Shown here one piece after another: positions 33,790-44,708 of a DNA stretch of 64,000 nucleotides. The translations under genes and the position numbers were made by a program. The notes beneath the pieces were generated by a model, which was given only the letters and a program-made list of their open reading frames with translations, was not told the DNA's origin and ran no database searches. Every line of letters starts with the position of its first letter. Position 1 is the first letter of the stretch. Source of the stretch: Gymnopus androsaceus JB14. Its lineage: Eukaryota > Basidiomycota > Agaricomycetes > Agaricales > Omphalotaceae. The stretch is from positions 52,084 through 116,083 of the forward strand of contig ML769610.1 in NCBI GenBank assembly GCA_009733575.1, in the 5' to 3' direction.

Positions 33790-36200
33790 TCATGAGATCC
33801 CCCTCCGATTCCGACGCTTCCTCGGCCTGCAAATAAAATTAGTTATCTGTTTGGTGAAAACGGTTTGCACCCAAACAAGTTAAAAAAAAGCAAATAGGAT
33901 AACGGTTCGAGATGAAAGACAGGAAGCGAAGCGAATTTAAGGCTCTGCCTCCGTAGAGAAACTACCCGCCATGTACTAAATCACCCTTGGTGAGGTTTAT
34001 TCCCAAACGCAGTCTCAGACGAGAAGCCAACCTATCGTTCGTAGCCGGGCCATTAGAGCCCATTGAATTTGATATCTGTTCTGTCTGAGGCCTCTGTTTC
34101 CGTTAACGCTATTGTCACGTCTGGATGATGTTATTGTCGGTGGAAAACAATAGTGGCAGCACGCTCACTGATACGAGCACTTGCCACTGATACCTTGAAT
34201 TTGAGCTAGATGAGAGTTGGATCTAAAAGTTGAGTTTGGCGTGAATATTGATGCTAGTATTGGGAACGATTGAAAGAAGAAACCTGTATATGAATCCAGA
34301 TACACGAGCGTCGAGACTCGAGAGCAAGGTTGTTTTAGCGCTTAGTGTTCCGCTGGGGCGCCTAAATACACTTGAGAATGAAAACGACGACTCTACGTTG
34401 GATGTCCGATGAACCCACAGATCAATAATCAAGCGCTATCCTCAAGAACATTTCATCGGCTATTTCTTGCTTCATGTGCATGGACTACTAGCGCAAGCTC
34501 ATTCGTTGTACTTGTAGAGATAAATTTGGTGCGTAAATTCATTCTTTTCAGTGTATACATTGTTAACCAGTTTCTTCAATTCGTCCAGACAGTGACTGCG
34601 CAACTCCAGCTCCCATAATATTGCATTTCCACAATAAAATCCAAGCATCAAACGTTCATAGCTCTCACCGCAATCTCCATCCCTGAATCAATCTGAACTG
34701 GCCTCAGGCTTGGCTTTGGGAGGGTACTTCTTGCCATCGAGCTCGACCTGAGGCTCGCATTCGCAGCGCTGGTCATCGGCGACTTTGTCCATGACAGAGG
34801 GGATGTGCATGCCGCAACCGATCCACGAAGTCTTTTCTGCAAAGGATAAATGTCAGCTTTGTGCGGAGACGATTAAAATATGGAGATCAAGGCAGCAGGA
34901 TAACGAGCGCAAAGAAGGGAACCCACTACAAGAACCACAGGTTGCCTTCATACACATGATGAATGATTCGGAGTAACGGATAAGACGATAGCGGGTACGT
35001 GAATTGCAAAACTCGAGTGTTCAAGTCAAAGAGGAGAAAGTCATCATCGCGATTTATACTAATGCGTCTTAGTGACTCACGTGCATTGTTTCTAACCCAT
35101 TTTTCCACCGTCCATCCGAGCGAGAATTGATTTGCGAAGGAGCGATGATTCGATACATCAAGTCCTTCACAGTCAGCGTCTAGCGAAATCCATACTGAAC
35201 CTAGAATCTTCGTATAGAGTTGGACTGTTGGTCGGTTAAGGGTCGGCGATCTTGGTAAGTTGGTCACGACGCACCAACGACGCACTACCAGCACGATTGA
35301 CTCACAAAACTACTTGCCTTTTTGGGAATAAAATCTCAGAAGGTAAGCTACATACTTCTCCAAAATTCCATCACTAAATTGGCATAAAAAAAAAAAACTG
35401 TAGCGTTAGTTGTGCCCGCCTCGTCCGTGTACGATCAAGATGAGGCGCCCCCCGACACCTCACCCTAACCGTCCACGTCCGGCTTCGCTCGTATATATCT
35501 AACGTCTCCACTTGGCGGGTTGACAAAGCCAGCTACGCTAGGGCATCCTATTGGGTAACCCCGAGCCTTCGCGCATTCTCATAAATGAGGTGCCAACCAC
35601 ATGCAGGCAACCAGTTAGAGTCAGTCAATGAGTCCAATCAAAGACATGATCCTCCTGGAAGCCCTTGCTAACATACAGATAGCTTATTAGCTTATTAGAT
35701 AGTAGTATTGAAAATGTGCTAGCCGAGTCCGTTTTGATTGTACGTGGGTTACAGGCGCTCGCTCGCGAATTGTCGACCCCTTTCCGACAAGCTACTTCAA
35801 GCTATGATCGAGGAGCTCCTTTTACTGCTTACAAGCTTCCTTCTGTTTCCAATAGTGCATTTTCCTCAGAGGTCCCACTACGGCCACGAATAAATGATTG
35901 AAATCTGTTCCAGCATGTACAACTTAAATGTTCGCAAACATGGCTACATTTCATGCGGCTCTACGTGTCCTTTTCTTCATAGTGTCTGAATAGCACAAAT
36001 ATCGTACTAGAGTTTTAATCATCACAAAGAAAGAGTGAAAGATAACGCCACGGACGATTCGTATGGATTGCTTTGACCTGCCGTAAGGTCGACGACATCT
36101 TTTTCTACTACCACCAACTACTTCCAGCCATTGTTGCTTATTTCTTCTGATTTCCTTGTTAAAATATGCCTTTTCATCGCATAGACTTTAGGGTAGAATG
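33790..36200 (-). repeat. Right arm of the ~2.4-kb diverged inverted repeat (partner 8400-10920)
   Basis: The reverse complement aligns with the left arm from about 36200 (GATGAAAAGGC) to about 33790 (CTAATTTTATTTGCAG). It contains the intact small Cys-rich gene (34688-34957) and a degraded copy of the fragment seen at 10408-10644. The about 23 kb between the arms holds unrelated genes. Confidence 0.8.
34688..34957 (-). CDS. Small Cys-rich protein of 59 residues (CxxC ... CxC)
   Basis: Two exons (34927-34957 and 34688-34836) of 31 and 149 bases join by a GT-AG intron to exactly 60 codons including the stop. The protein starts MCMKATCGSCKKTSWIGCG and continues HIPSVMDKVADDQRCECEP. Cys residues at 2, 7, 10, 18, 35 and 37, with His 21, could form a metal site, and the acidic-basic tail is PKAKPEASSD. 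Small proteins with the same TCxxCxKTSWxGCGxHxPSVMD layout are, as I recall, common in fungi, but have no assigned function. It is the intact partner of the broken copy at 9591-9868. About 350 bases upstream are highly similar between the arms and likely hold the promoter. Confidence 0.85.
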
Positions 36201-36323
36201 CACGCGCTCTGCCGAATTCGACGAGAGATAGAAGCCTGCACGATCAAACTTCTAGTTCCAACTTTTACGTGTAGCAGTTTTCTATAGTCCTTGAGCCACA
36301 ACCACCACTTGCTCGTTTTCCAT

Positions 36324-38498
36324 ATGGCGCTCCCTCAGGCAGCAAACATCGATCTGGCGAACAAGTTGAAGGAGGAAGGAAATGCGTTTTTCAGAGAGGA
36401 AAAGTATACCCAGGCGCTAGAAAAATACAACGAAGCTCTCCAAGTGGGAGGAGATAGCGCAGTTTTGTACTCGAACCGCTCTGCTTGCAGAATGAAACTG
36501 AAAAAGTACGTTGGTCGTTTTGTTTAGAGGGGTAACATCTCATCGCGCTTTTTTACAGCTACCTCTACGCCGAATGCGACGCCAAAAAGGTAAGAATAAT
36601 TCAAGTTTATCCCCACAAGTTGTGCTGACACGTTCAATAGGCCGTCCAACTGGACCCAAATTTTGTTAAAGCGCACGCTAGGCTTGCAGCAGCCTATGTG
36701 GTAAGTTTTATTGAATTTGCTTCCACGACCAAGCTTCAGTTGAGATTGTTTCTCTTCAAGGCAATGGAAGAGCCGTTGCTCGCTTATTTATCTTGGGAGA
36801 AGGCTTGCAATATGTTACCCGACGCGCCATCCATGCGTAAACAGAGGGCGGAGTATAAATCGAGCGAAGATTCAGCATTCACGGATAACATGATGCGCAA
36901 CTTCCGTCTTGACGATCGTATAAATAAATGGGAAAAGGTCATTGGTGGCGCACACGAGCTGCCATGGGTTATTGCCGCAAAATCAATGATGCCTGAATTG
37001 TCGAAAGACACGTCTCGTAGGAGCTGTGTGAGGTCTCTCCAGAATGTAACCAAGCCATGTAGCTGAAGTATCGCTTTCATAGGCCTGGGCTTTGGTCAAG
37101 GCCCGCGAAGAGATGGACGGAGGTTTACGAGCTCTTAAGAAAAAGACTATCGGACGGTAAGTGTTTTTAAACCCCTTAACTCATTCGAAGAAGGCTGATC
37201 ATCTCAACCACTTTCTCTAGGCCTTGATTCTCATGTCGAACGCAGTTCTAGTAGATTATCCGTGTCCTCAAGCTTGAAGACTTGTATAAGATTGAAAGTG
37301 GTTCGTCGTTTATTTGATCACTCAGACATCTCATCTTTCATTCTCCGTCCATCTAGTCCTCGACAAATCTCAGATCTTATGCAAGGCTTGGCCGCAGGAT
37401 AGTGGGATCGATTCCATCAAGAACGAGATCCTTAAACGTCTGGATGCTAACGGTGTAGACGCTTGGAATACGATACGACCAGCCCTCGATATTACCGTTC
37501 GGTGAGTCTTTAGATTTCTACTAATTAGTATGTATACTGTACTCACCTTGAACAGCGGGTGGATCTGTGATTCGGTCTTTCGGTTCAAGTACCACGAAAA
37601 TTATGTCGGTTCCGGTGAGCTCCTTAAATGGGCACTGGAGATGATTCAATGGGTACGAGACAAGTGGAGTGATGTTGCAAAGGAAGTTCGAGATGATATA
37701 TTCGAGCTAACATTCCTCCGTCTTGTGCAAAAGCTGCAGACTGGGATTGGCGGCCTTCGATTTGTACGAAGCCAATTGATAACCTAAGATCAACGCTGAC
37801 TCTCTTTCTTTCTTTTGTAGGAATATCCTAGAGCGGACGCCGCTAGACGGGAGGAGATCGTTCGAACTGTGGACGAACTAATTTCTGCTATCGAGGCGCA
37901 ACCTGTTCCGAATCATGAAACCGATCCTGCAATGGTAGAAGCGGCGTACTACTATACCAAGGGGGAGGCTCTGGTGTAAGCTTCTTACTCTTTGTTTAAT
38001 TGGAGTTCACGCCGATGCATACTCTTCATTTAGATTGAAAGCAAATGTCTACTTTGAGGAGGCCGTACTCAGACGACATGACAAAAGCTATCCCATGGCC
38101 CTTAAATACTATGTTGAGGGCGCCAACTGTTTTGCTGAAGATGATGAACTCTATTCCTGTGAGTTTGTCTATTGTATTCGCAGCATGGTCCAGTCTCGCG
38201 TAGCTCCCCTCCACCTTATGAAGTACCATTCTAATATTCATTCACCCTTTTAGCGTTTCTTGGTCACGCAATCGAAATGTGCTGCAAGAGCTCCGCTTCA
38301 GACATGGCCGTACTATTACCTGTCATTGGGCAGGCGCAACTTGCAATCTCAAAAATGAACACCATCTGGAAGTCGTCTCATTCTGGGCAGAAATATCGAG
38401 ACGACATGCTCAACACTGTGTCAAATTTCTTTTAAAATATGATTTATGTTTCTTCGCACAGGTACGAAACTCTCAAACAGTACACAGATTATAAGTAA
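36324..38498 (+). CDS. TPR-domain protein with a long C-terminal region of unknown function
   Basis: ATG at 36324 gives MALPQAANIDLANKLKEEGN, then AFFREEKYTQALEKYNEALQ, LYSNRSACRMKLKK, NYLYAECDAKKAVQLDPNFV and KAHARLAAAYVAMEEPLLAY. These are three tetratricopeptide repeats of the Hsp70/Hsp90 co-chaperone type, which bind partner C-termini. After AWALVKAREEMDGGLRALKK come KLEDLYKIES, DKSQILCKAWPQDSGIDSIK, LLKWALEMIQWVRDKWSDVA, PRADAARREEIVRTVDELIS, KANVYFEEAVLRRHDKSYPM and the end RYETLKQYTDYK, TAA at 38496-38498. One junction (about 37160-37260) cannot be joined in frame by eye; every other intron is regular. Whether this is a hidden tiny exon or damage is unknown. Confidence 0.78.
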
Positions 38499-38532
38499 TA
38501 AGTAGTTACCGTACTAGACATTTGATAAAGTT

Positions 38533-40715
38533 CTAATTGTCCTTGACCGGAGAGATAACTAGCGGCAACTGTGCAATACCCTTAACTACAGGCCTCAAGA
38601 CAACACCCATCTTCAACACTGACACATCCTCTTCGGAAACAGCCAGTTTGAATTCGAACGCGCGGATAAGTGTGAAGAGGAGAACTTTCATCCTGTAAAA
38701 TGGGCTTCAATTAGCAAGGTTAAGATCATATAGAATTAAAAAAAGTATCCACTCGATCAAGGAGAACCTCCATCCAATACAAGCTCGACTGCCGCCTAGG
38801 AAAGTCATCATGTTTCCCCATACACTAGGAACGGCGTTTACTGCGTCGGGGAGCTTTTCCCATCGTTCGGGTCTGGAAAGTAACAATGAGGAATAAACGA
38901 GGCACACAGTAGGCGCTACGTACTTGAACTCGGCAGCATCCTCTCCCCAAAGTTTCTTGTCTCTGTTCACTGCGTAAATCGGAATGAAAATTCCTTCGCC
39001 TTTCTTGATCCTAAACCTCATGTCAGCTTTTTCGTTATTACACCAATTTTTGAAAAACAACTCACAAGAAATTTTCGTGGAACTTGCCCTTCAAATCCGT
39101 GTATCCTTCCTTCAGAGGTATTACGTCGTCCTTGGCCGCAACACGAACGGTGTTAGGTATGGGGGAGTAAAGTCGCAGTACCTCATGAACGAAATGGTCA
39201 AAGTACGACAGAGTATTGATTTCCTCCATCGATGGCTGGTCGGTCCCAACGTTAAGCAGCTCCTCTCGCAATTTCGCTTGGACATCTTGGTGAAGGCATA
39301 AATTGTATAGAGCCCATGTTGTAGATGTACTAGGTTAAATAAAGAAGATGAGTTCATGAATCATGGAGGCAAATAATCTCACGTCGTTGTCTCGTGTCCG
39401 GCGATCAAGAAGGTCGGTACCTGCGCTAGCACGTCCTCGTCGCTCATTCTCTGGCCCTCCGGAACACCGCTATTCGTATTCGACTTGATGAGTAGGCTCA
39501 ACAGATCCTTCGCCCCGGCGTCGGCTTTACCCTCGGTGGTATCCTGAACTTTTTTCGCCTCAGCTAGTAATTCGTTTCCGATACGGGCCATGGTTTCCTT
39601 TGCTTGCTTAAAGGCAGGACCACTGAATGAAGGCTGTTTGGGGAAGTTATTCTAAGGATTCCTTCTCAAAAACGAAAGAAAACAAACACACCAAGATTCT
39701 CAAGGGGGCGAACTGTGCCTGTAAAATTCTCCACGCGCTAGTACTTCCTGATTTTATCACGACCGAGAAGGCCTCGTACAGCTCGCTTTTTTTGTTTTCG
39801 TTCAGGGAGCTAAAATCATATCCAAATCCAGCTAGACCAATGATGTCAAGGGTAGCTCGAGTAAGGCCGTCGAAGGCTTCGACGTTGGCTGAGGATGACC
39901 CTCCACTGTCGCTCATGCGAGAAGCCCAAAGATCACGGAGCTGCATTGGAAGTTGATCATATACATTATTGGAGGGAAGTATAGGCATACCAGGAGAGAT
40001 TTATCATAGAATGTCTCAATTACGAGCTTAACTTGTGTTGGGCCGAAGGCAGCGTTCTACGTGTATGCGGCATTAAAACAAGCAGTTCAACGAAAGCAGG
40101 AGGTAGGATATACCATAACACGTCTCTATAGAAGTCCATTAGTTATTATAGGGAAAGAAGTACAAGTAGGGACCAACCTGAAACTTGTGATGCTCACCCT
40201 CCATGACCAATACACCGTTCCCCAAAAGCCGGCTCAGGGCAAACCGCGTCGATTCCGGCTTCTGATAGTCGAAATAGTTGTGCAGAATGTGGTGCAAAGC
40301 CTCAAGGTCGGTAGTATAGAGACGAGGAATCTGTAAACGATTTACAAATGAGATTATACTCAGTAAATCATACGCACAGAGACCATCCCGGTGATTTTAA
40401 ACGTCCTTCCATACTTCTCTGTCCATTCATCCTGTGACCCACCGAAGTATATTAGACCATTGTCAGGTCATCAATCAAACAAACTACTCACGCTATTCTC
40501 TATAAAATCAGCAAAGTTTCCTATAACATCGATCGTCAGTATCTTGGTGAGTTGCTCATTCGAGTGATAGTTCCTGACCTTTGAGCCAGCTTTTGCCGCT
40601 TGGAGGGCCAGTCAGGTACCGTAGTGGAGAAGTTAACCATTCCGAAGTAAAGTTTAACGACGTAGAGGGTGGTGACAGCAACTACGCCTGTTAGAAGAAG
40701 CTGGGCAGATGACAT
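38533..40715 (-). CDS. Cytochrome P450 monooxygenase (paralogue B), N-terminal frame disrupted
   Basis: The body is intact: [30 protein letters not shown] (with a 12-base exon at 40114-40125), [21 protein letters not shown]-helix [13 protein letters not shown], ExxR as [19 protein letters not shown], haem loop [17 protein letters not shown] and end [11 protein letters not shown], stop at 38533-38535. The anchor helix starts [20 protein letters not shown] at ATG 40713-40715. The next part, [20 protein letters not shown], is in the neighbouring frame. Dropping one of the two bases at 40642-40643 would restore [11 protein letters not shown]; as written, the chain ends early. No intron explains it. 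It closely resembles P450 A (15691-17897). Confidence 0.82.
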
Positions 40716-41374
40716 AAGAGCTTGGGAGCTTGAGCTTGGAACAGGGATTTTATCAGGAAGAATTAGAAAGGATCTGGTTATAGCAGCCAAACGAGCAAGG
40801 AGAGCGCTTTTGTACACACAGTACAGTTTCGATCTTCACACCCGATATGCATCTCCGTCGGACAGAAAGAACAGCCTCGATATCTCCTTCGGAGGCCGAT
40901 TCAACCCAGATTGACAGATTGCGGTTGGATTGCAGTACATAGTCGTTCCGCATTTAAACGCCCATCAACGTCGATAATTCATGGCCAGGGAAGAAAAAGA
41001 AGCATTTTAGCGGACATCATCGGTTTGTATCAGCTTGCACATGTCCATGTATAACCGTTACCACTACGCGCGCGCGACCCTCCCGAACAGCGAGCGCAAA
41101 CAACTTTTTCTCCGAGTATAAGCGTCCCCTGACCTGTAAAGGACATAAGGAGATGTCCACGAGCAAGCAACGATGAATGAGTAAACGAACATCTCCTATA
41201 ATTTACTATACGCTCCTAATACGTTCAGCTGTAATAAAGATACAGATACAGCAGGATCCTAGAGGACAATGAAAGAATGATACAGCGTTGAATAATCAAG
41301 GTATATCCGAGAGTGTAACCAAATACACCTAACCATTTAAAATTCGGAGAACACAGACTCACCCCTTCGATCCA
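40716..41374. other. Intergenic between P450 B and the F-box gene
   Basis: Holds the P450 promoter and the 3' end region of the F-box gene. No gene recognised. Confidence 0.5.
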
Positions 41375-43018
41375 TCATCTCATTATTGGAAGTGTACTGG
41401 ACAGCAGTTTGAATCCTTCTGCTTCCAAATGCTGAAGCCGTTTCTCTTCATCAACGCTCATCTTTGCCCAAGGGAAGTTTGACCTGCCCTCGAGCCAGGC
41501 CAGCTCCAACTCGTCTGACACATGGTCCCAATTGTGGTCAGACTCCTCAGATGAATCTTCCGATAGTTGGATAACTTTATCCATCTGCACCTGCATCAAG
41601 CGGGTCGTGGACTCACCAGACCATCTCGACTCGACCACGTCGAGGAGCATGCTGGGAGACAGGTTCTCAAACCTTGGCCATGAAATACGCAGAGATTCGA
41701 GTCGAGGGACACATGGCTCATTGTTTGTTCTACAGATGAGCTTCTGTAACAAGGATTTCGGCCGCATTTTATCGCCGATGAAGGTAAAAGATCTCAGATT
41801 AGAGAAAGTGTCGACGATTGAAGATATCTCTTTGCTTGTGATCATATCTGCACGCATCAAGCTGAGGCTGGTAAGTGGAAACCGGACGCGTTGTTGGAAA
41901 TCAATCAAGACCCTCGCAAAGTTTACTCCACGAGAAGGTCCCAGCTCTGAAGGGGAAAATTCGAGATAGAGATGGGTAAGAGAAGGCGTGGTGAGAAGCA
42001 CAAATACATTGAAGCGACGCAATTTCGCTTCGTCTGGGCTCTTCAAAGTAAGTGTCGTCAAGGCAAGGAGAGTAACCGGCACCAGAGCGTTGCTGTGGGC
42101 CTCTTCACTCTCTTCACCGATGGTCAATGTGCATTCGACCAGATTTCTGTACCCGTCTAGTAAATTCCACGAACGGCCAGGATCTGAACCTCCATATTCC
42201 TCGAGATCAAGCGATATCAACTGCGCTGAGTCAAATGTAAGGGTTAGCAGTCCAGGAAAAGGCGATTGGGGAAGCCAATCATCATGGCCGGGAAACGAGC
42301 ACCGGAATTTTAGGTTCCGAAGTGACGATTCCGAGAATGAATAGATCATCTGGTTTTTGGGCCACTTGGTCTTTGAGTCGATACGGAGATTCAAGTCTAG
42401 TTCCGTAAGGATGGGAAGGGAGTTTACGGGCAAAGTGAATAGAGGCATGAAGCCTCTCAGAGGCCCTTCAAGCTTCAAAGCTCGAATACGGGAACAGAAA
42501 GGGGCAAGAGTCTCCGCGACTTGCACGAGAAAATCTACAACAGCTTTGCCAGATTTGCCGAATTTCGACTGCCCAGCCGTTTCTACGCGTATCTCGAGTG
42601 GCAAACTACTCCGATTGAACCAATCTCTGATCATCGATGGATGGTCAGCGAAAGAACATTTGTCGACTGAGATGTAAAGACTCGTCCAGATCCTAGGTGC
42701 GTTATTTAGAGCGCACTCTCTCCAGGTAGCGCAAATCTGGGTTAGGAGAAGCTGAGAAAAGGGAATATCGCGATTGTCCTCGATATACGCGCCAAATATT
42801 AAGGAGAGGATTTCAGAAGGGAGTTGGTGAATAGCGGTAAGGGAATTGCGAATCTTGGCTATGATTTCGCATTGGGCTACGTATGCCGATTTCATCCTGT
42901 CTAATTCGACCTTCATTGCCAACCTACGGCTCTCTTCCTCTGCCAGACGCGTCCGTAAAGCCAAAGTTTCGTTGGCACCAGGAGAAATTACACTGGCTGA
43001 ATATCCTTCTGGAGACAT
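41375..43018 (-). CDS. F-box protein, single exon
   Basis: The open frame of 547 codons begins MSPEGYSASVISPGANETLA. An N-terminal coiled coil follows (RTRLAEEESRRLAMKVELDR through about residue 60). Then comes the F-box: IHQLPSEILSLIFGAYIED, with LTQICATWRECALNNAPRIW, a pattern very common in Agaricomycetes. The rest has scattered leucine-rich strands (ALKLEGPLRGF, LTELDLNLRI, LRNLKFRC, LTTLTLKSPD) consistent with an LRR fold that would bind substrates for SCF ubiquitin ligase. The frame stays open further upstream to TTG, but the first ATG is 43016-43018. No intron is seen, unlike its neighbours. The stop is at 41375-41377. Confidence 0.85.
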   Translation of the reverse strand: MSPEGYSASVISPGANETLALRTRLAEEESRRLAMKVELDRMKSAYVAQCEIIAKIRNSLTAIHQLPSEILSLIFGAYIEDNRDIPFSQLLLTQICATWRECALNNAPRIWTSLYISVDKCSFADHPSMIRDWFNRSSLPLEIRVETAGQSKFGKSGKAVVDFLVQVAETLAPFCSRIRALKLEGPLRGFMPLFTLPVNSLPILTELDLNLRIDSKTKWPKNQMIYSFSESSLRNLKFRCSFPGHDDWLPQSPFPGLLTLTFDSAQLISLDLEEYGGSDPGRSWNLLDGYRNLVECTLTIGEESEEAHSNALVPVTLLALTTLTLKSPDEAKLRRFNVFVLLTTPSLTHLYLEFSPSELGPSRGVNFARVLIDFQQRVRFPLTSLSLMRADMITSKEISSIVDTFSNLRSFTFIGDKMRPKSLLQKLICRTNNEPCVPRLESLRISWPRFENLSPSMLLDVVESRWSGESTTRLMQVQMDKVIQLSEDSSEESDHNWDHVSDELELAWLEGRSNFPWAKMSVDEEKRLQHLEAEGFKLLSSTLPIMR

Positions 43019-44708
43019 TTTAGCTGTGAAGGATGAGTTCAAGGTTTGAGCGTCTATTTTCTGGGCGCTTGAATCTCAGCGTGTTCAAGCGCCCATGTCT
43101 TGGCCCATACATTGGACAGGTCTTCCGTCGGCGTCCACTGCACAACGCATCCCTGACGCCCCATTCTTTGTAGGCCTAAAGCAGTCCCCTCTAGGAGGCT
43201 GTCGTTGTTACGCAAGAATCCTCGCCTACGGACTTTGCAATAAGCACTTAATTCGCCCGACTCTCCTTGATTCTTTGAAATCGTTATTCAGCTTCAAATG
43301 GGTAAGTCGCGCAACCTTGTAGCTTTAAATTTTATATTTGCTAACAATGTAACATCTTGCCCTTTTCAGCGCATCCTTGTTTTTGGCCTCCTAAATCGCA
43401 GTAGATGGACTGGATCCGTAAACTCAAACTTTCCCTACCTTTTCCCGAAGCGGTTTCCATATGACCTGTGTACCTACAAGAAGCCAGAAGGGATACAGCC
43501 AGCTACTAGTCGCAATCATATGATCAGCTACTTCTAAAAGCTACTGACGAACATAATGGACCTAAGAAATCCGTTTTTATCCTGCTCAGATCATTCCATG
43601 TCAAATTTCTTTCTTGCTTCACAAAGCCTTCATCGATACTGGACCTCTGGACGTCTTTTCAGAGAACTGAGGCAAAGCAACTTTTCGGAAAGTTGTTCCT
43701 TTCTTTCCCATGTTTCCGCTCGTCAACTCAAGGCTATGTATTTTCAGGCATCACAAATTCGGATCCACGAGTGTTATTCCTCAAGCAGATCTAACCGCGA
43801 GTATAGGCGGTGTTGGGTTAGTAAAAGTCATATATGTATGTGAGTCTATCTGTGAGTACCAATTTTGATGCAGTCATCGCCACTCGATGCTTGCTCAACG
43901 TCTATGTCTCTGAGCTGGCCTCATACTTCCTCACCAGTTCACTGGCGCTGCTTCTCGTCTCTAGTCTTCGGCTGTGACAACCGAAAACCCCAGTAAATCT
44001 CGAACGAGTTTCACGGAAATGAAGACCAGTTTGTTTCCTATGTGACAAGTGATTTGCGTTGCGACTCGAACCTAAAAGGTAGCTGTGGCAAGCGAGTAAG
44101 TAGGTGAATGATTGGCTTATTACCTTATCTAAATGCTTCGCTCATTTTTCTCTTTGTTTCGGCCTCCTTCAGATAGGTCGTAACCTGCGATCTCTTGGAC
44201 CTCCTAAAACCACAGAGAGGAATAATCTCAAATTCTTCCATGCACGCGCTGACATCCTGATATCATCCTCACTTCCCCACAAGAATGATACATAGAGCAG
44301 ATGTTGTTATTTCTCGAGCTTCTGAATGTATACTTCGACGTTGACGTATCAATCATCAAGAACATCTAAATGCAATCACTGTTGTGTAGATCTCTTGTAT
44401 ATTGCGCGACGCGAAGAGAACAATACTGTAACTAGAACTTATTTCTTTTGATTCTGTAAACTATGTATGTGCTGTTTGCAACGCTGAGCTTGAGCGCTTG
44501 AGCGACGAAATTTTTTGAAACCATGAAAAGGATCAGCTGAACACGTGCCTCCGCCTTCAAAGCTTCGTCCCTGAACCGTCCACTTTCTACACTTTGACTT
44601 CTCCACTCGCGCTTGTCTAAAGATTATCCTCCATTACACGTCCTACCTAAAGATCATCTTCCATTACACGTGCTGCTATCTTCCTAAGCGCGACAAAGCG
44701 GTCAAAGC
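43019..44708. other. Long intergenic region
   Basis: An 11-base perfect stem-loop (43063-43073 with 43084-43094) lies just upstream of the F-box start. Plus-strand frames between 43095 and 43843 are short and unrecognised. The palindrome-like GAGCTTGAGCGCTTGAGCG is near 44490. The last 200 bases are the promoter side of the DUF3638 gene. Confidence 0.4.

Noticed and set aside
34926..35294. 122-codon minus-strand frame upstream of the small Cys-rich gene
   Set aside because: It runs into the start region of that gene in another frame, and the matching left-arm frame differs. It is better read as promoter and 5' leader.
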